Source of the DNA: Helicobacter sp. MIT 11-5569 | GTDB lineage: Bacteria; Campylobacterota; Campylobacteria; Campylobacterales; Helicobacteraceae | Direction of reading: 5' to 3' | Length of the DNA stretch: 64,000 bases | NCBI RefSeq assembly: GCF_000765695.2 | Contig: NZ_JRPB02000001.1 | Span: 310,001-374,000, forward strand | In this document: positions 36,562-46,167 of the stretch, piece after piece | How positions within the stretch are numbered: the stretch's first letter is position 1 | Layout: each line of letters opens with the position of its first letter | Program-made: the position numbers and the translations under genes | Notes under the pieces: model-generated | Told to the model about the DNA's origin: nothing | The model's database searches: none | The model's input: only the letters and a program-made list of their open reading frames with translations

Positions 36562-37666
36562 TTTTTGAAAAAGAACTATGATTATACACAAATTTATATC
36601 TAAAGGCAAGCAAGTTTTCAAGGACAGCAAAAAGAATAATAAAAGTAATAAAACTGCTTCCTCCATAACTAAACAAAGGCAAAGGAATCCCAACCACAGG
36701 AGCTAAACCAATTGTCATTGCAATATTCACACCAGAATAAATAAAAATCAACAACCCAACACAATACGACACAGCCTTTAAAAAATAATCCTTCTCATCT
36801 GTATTACTCATTGAAAATATATGAAAAATCAGCGTGCCATATAAAATAAATAATCCAATCACGCCTATAAAGCCAAATCGTTCCACAAAATAAGGAAAAA
36901 TAAAATCACTTGTCGCAATCGGCAAAAACTTATATGCCGCCTGCGTAGCTTCCTCTTTTTCCTTCCCATATACTCCACCAGACCCAATAGCAATAATGGA
37001 TTGTTTGACTTGATAATCTGGCTCTTTTAAAATAAAATCCATAATGCGCTTTTTTTGATAATCATGCAAATTTGTATATAAAGCCGGTGATAAAAACATT
37101 ACCCCCACAAACAAAGCTAGCCAGATTTTATAATTTACACCAATTAAAAATAACATTCCAAAACTCATAAGCAGCAATACTAACGCTGTTCCTAAATCTG
37201 GTTGTTTTAGCACAAGCACAAAAGGCACAAATACAAAGAAAGAAAGCTTTAAAAAATCCAAAAGTTTATAACCATTTTTTTTAGGGGGATTCTTACTAAT
37301 TAAATATGCTAACATAAAAATCAGTGCGGGTTTCATCGTCTCTGAAGGTTGAAAAGTAAAATGCACAAATGGAATCTCAAGCCACCTTTGCGCCCCTAAA
37401 CGCGTATCACCAAAGAGTTCCACCATTACAAGCAATAAAACATTTATCCAATAAAAACCAATAATAAACCACGACATTCTACGCACTGGGATTAAAAAGA
37501 CAATAACAAAAATTAACAATCCTATACACATATAAATTAGAACTTTATTACCCAAAAATACATTATTTTCATCAATCAAATACCAAGATAGCAAGGCAAT
37601 TGGCATAATGAGTAGAGGTAGAGTAAAATCAAAGTGTGATAGAAACTTGTGATTAAAGCTAAACAA
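36539..37666 (-). CDS. rodA: RodA, peptidoglycan glycosyltransferase of the elongasome
   Basis: The product is 375 residues with about ten membrane segments of the SEDS family. Conserved segments include TRLGAQRWLEIPFVHFTFQPSE, LKQPDLGTALVLL and the C-terminal VGIPLPLFSYGGSSF. It polymerises glycan with a class B PBP to keep cell shape. The start is TTG (37666) with AAGG upstream. The frame does not stop before the tRNA gene: its last seven codons (from GCC for Ala to TAG) are read from tRNA-Ile2 sequence, ending SKRALSSAG. FtsW is the alternative family member, less likely on the N-terminus. Confidence 0.9.
   Translation of the reverse strand: MFSFNHKFLSHFDFTLPLLIMPIALLSWYLIDENNVFLGNKVLIYMCIGLLIFVIVFLIPVRRMSWFIIGFYWINVLLLVMVELFGDTRLGAQRWLEIPFVHFTFQPSETMKPALIFMLAYLISKNPPKKNGYKLLDFLKLSFFVFVPFVLVLKQPDLGTALVLLLMSFGMLFLIGVNYKIWLALFVGVMFLSPALYTNLHDYQKKRIMDFILKEPDYQVKQSIIAIGSGGVYGKEKEEATQAAYKFLPIATSDFIFPYFVERFGFIGVIGLFILYGTLIFHIFSMSNTDEKDYFLKAVSYCVGLLIFIYSGVNIAMTIGLAPVVGIPLPLFSYGGSSFITFIILFAVLENLLAFRYKFVYNHSSFSKRALSSAG
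36581..36586 (-). promoter_or_regulatory. Probable tRNA-Ile2 promoter inside rodA codons
   Basis: A perfect TATAAT (codons Tyr-Asn of rodA) lies 19 bases before the first base of the mature tRNA, correct for a short-leader tRNA transcript. It lies entirely within the rodA frame. Confidence 0.55.
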
Positions 37667-37806
37667 AAAGCGAACCTTAAAATGAAAAAGTTTTGAGTAA
37701 TTTTAACATAATTCTATGAAATTTATTTTTATAAATTATAAATTTCTTATTTTTAGCTTCAAAATCAAGAATATAATGCCTCTTTGATTTTCAACCCCAA
37801 TGTTAT

Positions 37807-38352
37807 TTATAAAAATCCTCTAAGCAAGCTCAAAGATTCTTGTATTTGGCTTTCATAATCTTCTTGTATCTCAATAAAGGGAAGTTTATAAATTTCACAT
37901 TGCTCTTTTAGGGCTTTATGTTCCTCTATAAGCTGCGCTTTATTCGTATTATAAGATTCTTTGCGCTGCTCTATTACATTTTCTTTAGCAACAATAAGAT
38001 GATAATGCTTTAAAATATACTGCTCTGAAAAAATAAGAAAAAGCACTTTTATAGGAGAGAAAGGCTTAGAATCAAGCAAGATTCTTATGTTTTTTGGCTC
38101 TAAGTAAATGCCTTCGATAATGCAATTTTGTTGATTTTCTATACAAGTTTCAATGATTCCTTGCACAATATTCCACAAAAACGCGCTAATTTTAGAATCC
38201 TCTTCTACACTAAATGGAGGATTTTCCATTCCTTTAATAAATCCCATCTTCAAATGGTCTAAACTCAAATAAGGATAATGGTAAATCTCAAGGAGTTTTT
38301 GTGCTAAAGCAGTCTTTCCTGTGTGGCTTTCTCCACCAATTAAAATCACCAT
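37807..38352 (-). CDS. Small P-loop kinase-like protein of unknown substrate
   Basis: The product is 181 residues. The Walker A loop GESHTGKTAL is at residues 7-16, and YLSLDHLKMGFIKG and NCIIEGIYLEP resemble the acceptor region of small-molecule kinases (adenylate, gluconate or 2-phosphoglycerate kinase type). A charged helical C-terminus follows. No specific family signature is recognised. The gene stands alone between rodA and the phosphatase, starting 5 bases after a TCTCCT-complementary ribosome site (AGGAGA on its strand). The 140-base spacer to rodA is AT-rich without other genes. Confidence 0.65.
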   Translation of the reverse strand: MVILIGGESHTGKTALAQKLLEIYHYPYLSLDHLKMGFIKGMENPPFSVEEDSKISAFLWNIVQGIIETCIENQQNCIIEGIYLEPKNIRILLDSKPFSPIKVLFLIFSEQYILKHYHLIVAKENVIEQRKESYNTNKAQLIEEHKALKEQCEIYKLPFIEIQEDYESQIQESLSLLRGFL

Positions 38353-38426
38353 ATATTCTCCTTAGCATTGCTTTTGTGGATATAAGTTTTGGATTTTAGT
38401 TTTACGTGTTTGCAAAACTACAAAAG

Positions 38427-38452
38427 AGATTCCATAATAAAATATGGAATCT
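38427..38452 (-). terminator. Hairpin downstream of the tyrosine phosphatase
   Basis: AGATTCCATA (38427-38436) and TATGGAATCT (38443-38452) make a 10-bp perfect stem with a 6-base loop; on the minus strand it is followed by CTTTTG. A second hairpin (AACCTGC/GCAGGTT, 38453-38459 with 38472-38478) immediately precedes it and encloses the phosphatase stop codon. Confidence 0.55.
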
Positions 38453-38465
38453 AACCTGCAAGAAA

Positions 38466-38936
38466 TTATAAGCAGGTTGTGTTATTTTTGATTCCTTTTA
38501 GAAGTTCTATAATCGCACTCTCTAGCATTTGATACACTTCTTCAAAACCATCTAAATCTTTATAATAATAAGGGTCAGGTATATCTCTGCCTTGCAAACC
38601 AAAATCCCCCATAAGCGCAACCTTATCCTTATCAAATCCTAACCGAATAATATCTTTATAATTTTGTCTATCCATTGCTACGACTAAATCAAACTCTAAA
38701 TCACTATAAGCATTTATCTTTCTACCGCGCAAAGTAGAAATATCAATACCATGCTTTCTGCCAATGCTGATAGAACGCTCACAAGGTGGCTCATCAATAT
38801 GCCAACCACTTGTCCCAGCAGAATCTATCTTTAAATCCAAGCCTTCTTTTTTAGAAAGATTTCTTGCAATTCCTTCTGCTAAAGGCGAGCGGCAAATATT
38901 TCCAAGACAAACAAATAAAAGGGAATGAATCTCCAC
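38466..38936 (-). CDS. Low-molecular-weight protein tyrosine phosphatase
   Basis: The product is 156 residues from GTG at 38936 (AAAAGG six bases upstream). An upstream in-frame ATG at 38984 lies within asd and is rejected. The P-loop C10-LGNIC-R16-S17 (CX5RS) is at the N-terminus, and the general-acid Asp is in IPDPYYKD. Such enzymes dephosphorylate tyrosine or, in arsenate-reductase relatives, reduce arsenate. A partner tyrosine kinase is not visible here. It lies just after asd, and the transcript probably ends in the hairpins at 38427-38478. Confidence 0.9.
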   Translation of the reverse strand: MEIHSLLFVCLGNICRSPLAEGIARNLSKKEGLDLKIDSAGTSGWHIDEPPCERSISIGRKHGIDISTLRGRKINAYSDLEFDLVVAMDRQNYKDIIRLGFDKDKVALMGDFGLQGRDIPDPYYYKDLDGFEEVYQMLESAIIELLKGIKNNTTCL

Positions 38937-38962
38937 ATAATACCTTTTAAAACAATTAATTA

Positions 38963-39988
38963 TTAGTTTTGCATTGCAATCCACTTTTGTGCGATTCTAA
39001 CTGCATTTGTCGCTGCACCTACGCGAATTTGGTCTGCAACACACCAAAGATGCAAAATGCTTTTATCATAATTATCTACACGGATTCTACCCACATAAGT
39101 TTCATCTGTATCTGTTGCGAGTGTTGGCATAGGATATTTATGCTCTTTTGGATTATCCACAAGAATCACAGATTCTGCATTTTTCAACACTTCTTGTGCT
39201 TGCTCTTTGCTCACTTGTTGTTTAAACTTAATTGTTATTGCTTCACTATGACTTCTAAGCACAGGGACGCGCACACAAGTCGCACTTACCGCAAAATCGC
39301 TATGCATAATCTTATTAGTTTCATTAACCATTTTCATTTCTTCTTTGGTGTAGTCGTTGTCCAAAAACACATCAATTTGTGGAATCAAATTTAGTGCGAT
39401 TCTGTGTTGAAACGCCTTTGGCTCACAAGAATCAAGACTAAAATCAAAGAATTTTTGCATTTGCATAACAAGCTCTTCCATACCCTTTTTACCTGCTCCA
39501 GATACGGCTTGATATGTGCTAACATCTACCCTTTCAATCCCAAAAGCATTATGCAAAGGTGCTAAAACCTGCACCATTTGAATCGTAGAACAATTTGGAT
39601 TTGCAATAATTCCTGTTTTCTCCCATAGTGCAATATCATTAGGATTCACTTCAGGCACGACCAAAGGCACATTATGCTGCATTCTAAAATGGCTTGTATT
39701 ATCAATCACTACAGCTCCAGCTTTTGCTGCACTTGGAGCAAACTCTGCACTCACGCTTCCACCTGCTGAAAAGAAAGCAATCTCAACATCTTCTTCTTCA
39801 AAAACACTATGTGTTAGCTCTTTGACTTTAATAGTTTCTCCTTGAAACTCTACTTCTCTCCCAACACTGCGCGCACTTGCTAAAGGCACAATTTTATTAA
39901 TTGGTAAATCCCTTTCTTCTAAAACCCTAAAAATTTCTTCTCCCACTGCACCAGTTGCACCAACTACTGCAATATTATATTTTCTCAT
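38963..39988 (-). CDS. asd: Aspartate-semialdehyde dehydrogenase
   Basis: The product is 341 residues. The NADP-binding GATGAVG motif is at residues 10-16, the catalytic Cys lies in NPNCSTIQM around 132-140, and SGAGKKGMEEL follows. It supplies aspartate semialdehyde for lysine/diaminopimelate, threonine and methionine. It sits between flgR and the phosphatase. The start ATG (39988) follows AAAGGAGATAAAATG-type spacing, 10 bases after the flgR stop. Confidence 0.95.
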   Translation of the reverse strand: MRKYNIAVVGATGAVGEEIFRVLEERDLPINKIVPLASARSVGREVEFQGETIKVKELTHSVFEEEDVEIAFFSAGGSVSAEFAPSAAKAGAVVIDNTSHFRMQHNVPLVVPEVNPNDIALWEKTGIIANPNCSTIQMVQVLAPLHNAFGIERVDVSTYQAVSGAGKKGMEELVMQMQKFFDFSLDSCEPKAFQHRIALNLIPQIDVFLDNDYTKEEMKMVNETNKIMHSDFAVSATCVRVPVLRSHSEAITIKFKQQVSKEQAQEVLKNAESVILVDNPKEHKYPMPTLATDTDETYVGRIRVDNYDKSILHLWCVADQIRVGAATNAVRIAQKWIAMQN

Positions 39989-39998
39989 TTTATCTCCT

Positions 39999-41300
39999 TT
40001 ATAATTTAATATTATAGCGTTCTATTTTGCTTAATAACACATCTTTTTTAAGCCCAAGTAATTCTGCTGCACTATCAATATCAGAATCGCAATTTTTCAA
40101 AGCTTCATAAATAAGCTCTTCTTCTAAATTTGCTATTTTTTTCTTTCCTCCACTCTCCCTTGAACTCAAAAATAAATCCTCAGGAATAATTGTATTATCT
40201 TCACATAAAATTGCTGCTCTTTCTACCACAGATAATAATTCTCTAATATTTCCCGGCCAATTATAGTTCAAAAGCTGCTCTTTTGCACCTTCTCCCCATT
40301 GCTTTTTTCCGATTCCATATTGCTTATCCACTTGTTCGAGTTTCCACTCACACAAAGGAATAATCTCTTCTGTGCGCTCACGCAATGGCGGAATATTCAC
40401 AGGAATGGTTTGCAACCTAAAAAACAAATCTTCTCTAAACTCACCTTTTTTAATTTTTTTCTGAATATCTGCATTTGTTGCAGAAATAAAACGAATATCA
40501 ACTTTAATAGGTTTTGTGCTTCCAAGTCTTACCACTTCTTTTTCCTGCAAAACCCTCAAAAGCTTTGCTTGCAAACCTAATGGCATTTCCCCTATCTCAT
40601 CTAAAAATATACTTCCCCCATTTGCTGCTTCAAACTTCCCTGCTCTCCCTTCCGTAGCGTCTGTAAAAGCCCCTTTTTCATAGCCAAAGAGTTCAGATTC
40701 CAATAAATTTTCAGGAATCGCAGCCATATTTAATGCAATAAAAGGCGCGTTAGCTCTTAGAGAGTTTGTATGAATATAATTTGCAAATAACTCTTTACCC
40801 ACTCCACTCTCTCCAAGCAAAAGCACAGAAGCATCGGTTTTTGCTGCTTTATTTGCAAGTTTTAAAACATTATCCAACGCAGGAGAAGACGCTATAAACT
40901 GCTTATTTTCTACTGCTTTTGGAGATTTCACTTTAGTTTTTGTCAGCACTTCTTTAGCTTTTTTAGCACGCAAAATCGCTTCAACAAGCGTTTCAATCTC
41001 AAAAGGCTTTGTTAAAAAATCTTTCACACCTAAGCGAATCGAATCAATTGCTTTATTTAAAGTCGCATTTCCTGTGATAATTAATGCTTCATAACGCCCA
41101 TCTAAAACGCGTAAAAACTCGATTCCGTCCATTTGTGGCATATTAATATCAGTAACAATCAAATCAAAGGAATCATCAAGCTTTTTTAACGCATCTTTTG
41201 CACTTTTAAAGCTTACCACTTCAAACTCTTCATATTCCCCTAGTGCGATTTCTAGGGATTTACGCATATTAATATCATCTTCTACAACAGCGAGTTTCAT
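39999..41300 (-). CDS. flgR: FlgR, sigma-54-activating response regulator of flagellar genes
   Basis: The product is 433 residues. The receiver domain (1-120) has phospho-acceptor D51. The AAA+ sigma-54 activator domain (about 135-370) has Walker A GESGVGKE and a GAFTDA loop, a variant of canonical GAFTGA. The C-terminal 40 residues (EELIYEALKNCDSDIDSAAELLGLKKDVL) form a Fis-like helix-turn-helix. H. pylori FlgR is shorter and lacks this helix-turn-helix; C. jejuni FlgR has it. With kinase FlgS it activates RpoN-dependent rod/hook genes. It follows the gyrA - small exported protein pair, as in H. pylori. Confidence 0.93.
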   Translation of the reverse strand: MKLAVVEDDINMRKSLEIALGEYEEFEVVSFKSAKDALKKLDDSFDLIVTDINMPQMDGIEFLRVLDGRYEALIITGNATLNKAIDSIRLGVKDFLTKPFEIETLVEAILRAKKAKEVLTKTKVKSPKAVENKQFIASSPALDNVLKLANKAAKTDASVLLLGESGVGKELFANYIHTNSLRANAPFIALNMAAIPENLLESELFGYEKGAFTDATEGRAGKFEAANGGSIFLDEIGEMPLGLQAKLLRVLQEKEVVRLGSTKPIKVDIRFISATNADIQKKIKKGEFREDLFFRLQTIPVNIPPLRERTEEIIPLCEWKLEQVDKQYGIGKKQWGEGAKEQLLNYNWPGNIRELLSVVERAAILCEDNTIIPEDLFLSSRESGGKKKIANLEEELIYEALKNCDSDIDSAAELLGLKKDVLLSKIERYNIKL

Positions 41301-41318
41301 TCCTCCTCCTTTATATGA

Positions 41319-41732
41319 TTAAATTGCGCGCTTTTTGTTTTGGATAAATGCGTAAATTGTTGCGATTCCGCTTGCATATTCTATTTTAATGCGTGAAGGT
41401 GGAATCGAAAGAAAAGTAATAGACTTGCCCTGCAAATTTCTCACTTCACTTCTATCTTCTAAACGCACACCCCAACTAAAAAAACACGCCAAAATCTCAT
41501 TTTGATATGCTTTAATAAACTCTTTTTCTGTTTTTGCATCATGCACAATCTCACAGGATTGATAAGAGCTTTGGACTTTGTCTAGCATTTTTGCACTCAC
41601 CATTGCAGGTGAAAAATAATACTTTTCACTTAAAAGGATTCCATTTTTTACAGCAACCCTATAAGAAAAAATATATTCTGAAGCTTCTACAAATAATGCG
41701 CAACATAACATTCCAAAAAGAACTCTAATCAT
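41319..41732 (-). CDS. Small exported protein between gyrA and flgR
   Basis: The product is 137 residues with a signal peptide (about 1-17, VLFGMLCCALFVEA) and a mature part of about 120 residues containing two Cys (SYQSCEIV and ILACFFSW) that could form a disulfide. The position between gyrA and flgR matches an uncharacterised gene in H. pylori (HP0702 by memory). The start ATG shares its A with the gyrA stop (TAATG), so it is translationally coupled. No function is known; linkage to flgR alone does not prove a flagellar role. Confidence 0.75.
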   Translation of the reverse strand: MIRVLFGMLCCALFVEASEYIFSYRVAVKNGILLSEKYYFSPAMVSAKMLDKVQSSYQSCEIVHDAKTEKEFIKAYQNEILACFFSWGVRLEDRSEVRNLQGKSITFLSIPPSRIKIEYASGIATIYAFIQNKKRAI

Positions 41733-44224
41733 TATTCCACAACATCATCTAAAGACCCAGATTCCAAAGAATCCTCTTGTGAATTTTCTTCTTCCTTAGG
41801 ACATCTCGCAATAGAAACAACTTTATCATCATCAACATTTACGATAATAACTCCACTTGTCGCACGTCCTGCTTTGCGAATACTTTGCATATCCACACGA
41901 ATCATCTTGCCACTGCTTGTTAGCACCATTAAATCCATTTTTTCATCAACATTAACAATCCCTACAAGCTTTCCAGTTTTTGGCGTGAGCTTCATCGCAA
42001 TCACGCCCTTGCCTCCGCGATTTGTAATGCGATACTCATTGACTTCTGTGCGTTTTCCGATTCCTTTTTCACTCACACTTAAAATTTCTTCATTTTCATC
42101 AGCAATCACTGTTGCACCAATCACATAATCTTTTGACATTTTAAACTTAATCGCCGTTACACCACGTGCCACACGCCCAATCTCACGCACATTATCCACG
42201 CCAAAACGCACGCACATTCCCTCATAAGTTACTACTAAAATTTCTTTAATATCAGAGCTTATAATTTTTGCAGTAACTAGTGCGTCATCTTCATCTAAGT
42301 TAATCGCCTTGACTCCAACACTTCTAATATTTTTAAACTCACTTAAATTTGTGCGTTTAATGATTCCATTTTTCGTAAAGAAAGCAAGCGATTTATCAGA
42401 ATTAAAATCTTTTGTTGTAATTGTCGCCATAATTTTTTCATCTGGCGCAAGATTGATAAGATTCACAACTGCCTTACCAATAGCTGTTCTACTTGCTTCT
42501 GGAATCTTATAGACTTTTAGCCAATAAAGCTGCCCTTTATCTGTAACAAATAAAATCGTATCATGCGTATCAGAAACAAAGAAACTTTCAATAAAATCAT
42601 CATCATGCGTATTTGCAGAGATTTTTCCCTTGCCCCCGCGATTTTGCTTCTCATACGTGCGCACTGGCACACGCTTGACATAGCCTCTATGGCTCATTGT
42701 AACAACGACTGGTTCATTAGGAATCAAATCTTCTACATCAATACTTTCATAATCCTCTTCAATCGCAGTTAGACGTTTGGTAGAAAATTTCTCTTTGACT
42801 TCTAATAATTCTTCTTTAATGATTCCATTAAGCAAACTTTCACTCTTTAAAATCGCACTTAAATGCTCGATTTCTTTTAACAAGGCTTGATACTCATTTT
42901 CAATTTTATCCCTCTCTAATCCTGTTAAGCGTTGCAAGCGCATTTCTAAAATCGCTTGTGCTTGAATCTCGCTGAGATTAAATTGTGCGATTAAACTTTC
43001 TTTTGCAACTTTTGGGTCGCTACTTGAGCGAATCAATGCAACTATAGCATCGATATTTTCTAATGCGATTCTTAGCCCTTCTAAAATATGCGCTCTAGCT
43101 TTTGCCTTTTCTAGTTCAAAAATCGTGCGCCGAATCACAACACTTTTGCGGTGTGATAGGAATAAATCTAACAATTCCAAAAGTGTGAAAATTTTTGGCT
43201 CTTTGTTATGGATTGCAAGCAAAATGATTCCAAATGTGCTTTCCATCGGAGTGGATTTAAACAAATGATTAAGCACAATTTCACTCATTGCTTCACGTTT
43301 TAGCTCAATAACAACCCTAATCCCCTCTCTATCAGACTCATCACGCACTTCAGAGATTCCATCAATCACCTTTTCTTTTGCAAGCTCTGCAATCTGCTCT
43401 ACTAAGCGCGCTTTATTGACTTGATAAGGAATCTCATCAATGACAATAATATCTTTTGTTTTTGTTTTTTCAACATGTGTTTTTGCACGGATTCTGATAC
43501 GCCCACGTCCACTTTCATAAGCCTCACGGATTCCACTTTTTCCATAAATAATTCCCCCTGTTGGAAAATCTGGACCTTCGATAAATTGTAAAATCTCTTC
43601 TAGGCTTGCTTTTGGGTTATCAATCAAATACACAAGCGCATCAATAATTTCATCTGTTCTATGCGGAGGAATATTTGTCGCCATTCCAACAGCGATTCCA
43701 TTAGAACCATTAATCAACAGATTAGGCAAGCGACTTGGTAGAATATCTGGTTCTTGCAAAGTATCATCATAGTTTGGCAGAAAATCAACTGTATCTTTAT
43801 CAATATCACGCAAAACTTCTTCAGCAGCTTGTGTCATTCTAGCCTCTGTATAACGCATAGCTGCTGCGCTATCTCCATCAATACTTCCAAAATTCCCTTG
43901 TCCATCTACAAGCTCTAAACGCATAGAAAAATCTTGCGCCATTCTTACAAGTGCATCATAAACCGCCGTATCTCCATGTGGGTGATATTTACCAATCACA
44001 TCACCAACGATTCTTGCGCTTTTTTTATAAGCAACCCTTGAAGTTACACCAAGCTCATACATCGCATACAAAATACGTCTATGCACAGGTTTCAAACCAT
44101 CTCTTGCATCTGGCAATGCACGCCCTATAATAACACTCATAGAATAATCAAGATAGCTCTCTTTAATAGAATCTTCAATATTAACATTTTGGATATCTTG
44201 ATTGAAATTCAGCAAGTCAGACAT
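41732..44224 (-). CDS. gyrA: DNA gyrase subunit A
   Basis: The product is 830 residues. The breakage-reunion domain starts with [35 protein letters not shown]. The catalytic Tyr is in [10 protein letters not shown] (about residue 124), and the quinolone-resistance region reads [18 protein letters not shown], with Thr at the position that is Ser83 in E. coli. The C-terminal domain has the beta-pinwheel repeats and the GyrA box QNRGGKG. It introduces negative supercoils with GyrB. The C-terminus is acidic ([19 protein letters not shown]). Confidence 0.97.
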   Translation of the reverse strand: MSDLLNFNQDIQNVNIEDSIKESYLDYSMSVIIGRALPDARDGLKPVHRRILYAMYELGVTSRVAYKKSARIVGDVIGKYHPHGDTAVYDALVRMAQDFSMRLELVDGQGNFGSIDGDSAAAMRYTEARMTQAAEEVLRDIDKDTVDFLPNYDDTLQEPDILPSRLPNLLINGSNGIAVGMATNIPPHRTDEIIDALVYLIDNPKASLEEILQFIEGPDFPTGGIIYGKSGIREAYESGRGRIRIRAKTHVEKTKTKDIIVIDEIPYQVNKARLVEQIAELAKEKVIDGISEVRDESDREGIRVVIELKREAMSEIVLNHLFKSTPMESTFGIILLAIHNKEPKIFTLLELLDLFLSHRKSVVIRRTIFELEKAKARAHILEGLRIALENIDAIVALIRSSSDPKVAKESLIAQFNLSEIQAQAILEMRLQRLTGLERDKIENEYQALLKEIEHLSAILKSESLLNGIIKEELLEVKEKFSTKRLTAIEEDYESIDVEDLIPNEPVVVTMSHRGYVKRVPVRTYEKQNRGGKGKISANTHDDDFIESFFVSDTHDTILFVTDKGQLYWLKVYKIPEASRTAIGKAVVNLINLAPDEKIMATITTKDFNSDKSLAFFTKNGIIKRTNLSEFKNIRSVGVKAINLDEDDALVTAKIISSDIKEILVVTYEGMCVRFGVDNVREIGRVARGVTAIKFKMSKDYVIGATVIADENEEILSVSEKGIGKRTEVNEYRITNRGGKGVIAMKLTPKTGKLVGIVNVDEKMDLMVLTSSGKMIRVDMQSIRKAGRATSGVIIVNVDDDKVVSIARCPKEEENSQEDSLESGSLDDVVE

Positions 44225-44293
44225 TTATTCCCTTTTTAAAAAACTTTTAAATAAATTCTATTTATTTTATACTACTTTGACTTTAATCTTGCT

Positions 44294-45049
44294 TCAAGGT
44301 ATGCTTTTCAAATCTGGTGGCGTATTACAAAACGCATTAAGACTCTGCTTGCCTTTAAATACAGATGTTTCTCTCTCTAAACGACAAAGAAATTCTAAAA
44401 TTTCTCTATGTGTTAGGATTCCAATGTTTAAACTTTTTTTTGTAGAATCTTTAGTTGCTTTAATTTTTAGTCCCAAAAATTCATTTTCTACAAATAATGG
44501 CATTCCCAGCAATAATTTTGCATTATCCTGCGATAGCACTAGAAAATCTTTAAAAGCAATTTTATGGCGCAAAAACTGCGACCAATCATGCTCTTTAAAA
44601 TAAGAAATTTCTAGGCGTTCATCTAATGGCAAATCTAAAGGAATCAGAAGAATGTCAAAATAATTCTCTACAAAACTAATCGAGCGAAAATTTGGCTCTG
44701 GCAAGGAATTGCAATAAATATCTGTAAATCTCTCTGTCTCAAGCACTGCTAAATCTAAGCTATCATCAATTGCTAAAATTCTAGCATGTGATAAACACGC
44801 GATAGGCTGCCCAAGAGTCTCTGAATGATAGAGTGTAATATCTTTTGCTTTTTTACCATCATACACGATACTAGCACTTGTTAAAACCAAGCCATCATTA
44901 ATAATCAAACCATAACCTTCGTTATATTGTTGCATACTTTTGTTTGATACATCAAACTCCGCAATCACCTTTACTCCATATTGCAACCAATTTGGATATT
45001 TTGCATTTGCAGTAAGCGCAAGAAGCAGTATAAAAATTATCTTTGCCAT
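44294..45049 (-). CDS. Exported trypsin-fold protein lacking catalytic His and Ser
   Basis: The product is 251 residues with a signal peptide (1-16, LLALTANA). The layout is that of a trypsin/HtrA-like domain: EGYGLIINDGLVLTSASIV where the catalytic His segment (TNAHVV type) should be, DDSLDLAVLE at the Asp site, and LLLGMPLFVENEFLGLKIK where GNSGGPL is expected. The His is replaced by Ser and the nucleophile Ser by Gly/Met, so proteolysis is unlikely. It could be a pseudoprotease chaperone. It lies upstream of gyrA on the same strand, divergent from the cyclophilin. Confidence 0.6.
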   Translation of the reverse strand: MAKIIFILLLALTANAKYPNWLQYGVKVIAEFDVSNKSMQQYNEGYGLIINDGLVLTSASIVYDGKKAKDITLYHSETLGQPIACLSHARILAIDDSLDLAVLETERFTDIYCNSLPEPNFRSISFVENYFDILLIPLDLPLDERLEISYFKEHDWSQFLRHKIAFKDFLVLSQDNAKLLLGMPLFVENEFLGLKIKATKDSTKKSLNIGILTHREILEFLCRLERETSVFKGKQSLNAFCNTPPDLKSIP

Positions 45050-45127
45050 TATTTCTATCCTTTTTGGATTTTTTAAACCTTAAAATACTACAATAAACGC
45101 CTTAATTTTACAAAAAGGATTTAAAAT

Positions 45128-45601
45128 ATGGAATTAAAAGTATTTAATCTACCAAAAGAAGAATTAGAAAAATTACAATATGCACTTATTCGCACAGAAA
45201 AAGGTGATATAAAAATCAAACTTTTTCTAAATGAAGCCCCAAACACAGTAGCAAATTTCGCGTCTCTTGCACAAAAAGGATTCTATGATGGACTAAATTT
45301 TCACCGCGTGATTCCGGGATTTGTCGCACAAGGAGGTTGCCCAGAAGGAAGTGGGCGAGGAGGACCGGGATACAAAATCGCTTGTGAGCTAGAAAATAAT
45401 CCCCACAAACACCTAAAAGGAACGCTCTCAATGGCACATGCAGGACGCAATACAGGTGGTAGCCAATTTTTTATCTGCTTTGCACCACAGCCCCATTTAG
45501 ACGGAGAACACACGATTTTTGGACAAATAGAAGATGAAGAAAGCTTAAAAGTTTTAGATTCTCTTAAGCAAAATGATAAAATCTTAAAAATAATTGTTTA
45601 A
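45128..45601 (+). CDS. ppiB: Cyclophilin-type peptidyl-prolyl isomerase
   Basis: The product is 157 residues with no signal peptide, hence cytosolic. The cyclophilin core is complete: [30 protein letters not shown] with the catalytic Arg (FHR), [19 protein letters not shown] and [13 protein letters not shown]. It catalyses proline isomerisation in folding. The ATG follows AAAAGGATTTAAAAT; a TACAAT -10-like hexamer lies in the divergent spacer. It heads the plus-strand run with dedA and metH. Confidence 0.94.
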   Translation: MELKVFNLPKEELEKLQYALIRTEKGDIKIKLFLNEAPNTVANFASLAQKGFYDGLNFHRVIPGFVAQGGCPEGSGRGGPGYKIACELENNPHKHLKGTLSMAHAGRNTGGSQFFICFAPQPHLDGEHTIFGQIEDEESLKVLDSLKQNDKILKIIV

Positions 45602-45606
45602 AAACT

Positions 45607-46167
45607 ATGCAAGAAACAATAGATTTAATTGCAAAATATGGCTATGTGATTTTATTTTTATATTCACTTGGTGGCGGGTTTGTCGCACTTGTTGGGGCAA
45701 GTATTTTAAGTTTTGCTGGGAAGATGGATTTAAGCCTTAGTATTTTGGTTGCTTGTGTGGCAAATTTTTTGGGGGATTGGTTATTGTTTTATCTCTCACG
45801 TTATCAAAAAGCAATGATGCAACCCTATCTTACGACACACCGCAGAAAGCTTGCTTTAGTACATTTGCTAATGCGTAAATATGGCTCTATCATTTTGATT
45901 GTTAAAAAATACATTTATGGATTCAAAACGCTTGTGCCGCTTGCAATAGCACTTACTCCTTATTCTTTGGTGAAATTTAATCTTTATAACGCAATTGGTG
46001 CGGTGATTTGGAGTGTTAGCATTGGCGTTGTGGGATATTTTTCAGGTGGGATTCTTATTAAAATTTTTGAAATGTTAGGTGATTATCCGATTTTTGCACC
46101 ATTATTTCTTATTTTGTTATTAGGCGGGCTTTGGTTATGGTTAAGTCGTGCTACAAAAAGGCATTAA
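45607..46167 (+). CDS. DedA/SNARE-associated family membrane protein
   Basis: The product is 186 residues with about five membrane segments. The DedA motif region GAVIWSVSIGVVGYFSG (about 137-153) and the amphipathic re-entrant part (VVLV-type GGGFVALVGASILSF) are present, as is KKYIYGFKTLVPLAIAL in place of the usual R-F-x-G-x-R signature. Members are proposed phospholipid scramblases or undecaprenyl-phosphate flippases. It lies 5 bases after the cyclophilin gene and directly abuts metH. Confidence 0.85.
   Translation: MQETIDLIAKYGYVILFLYSLGGGFVALVGASILSFAGKMDLSLSILVACVANFLGDWLLFYLSRYQKAMMQPYLTTHRRKLALVHLLMRKYGSIILIVKKYIYGFKTLVPLAIALTPYSLVKFNLYNAIGAVIWSVSIGVVGYFSGGILIKIFEMLGDYPIFAPLFLILLLGGLWLWLSRATKRH

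Noticed and set aside
38937-38984. N-terminal extension of the tyrosine phosphatase from ATG 38984
   Set aside because: It would overlap asd codons and precede the conserved FVCLGNICRSP by an unrelated leader; the GTG at 38936 has a good ribosome site.
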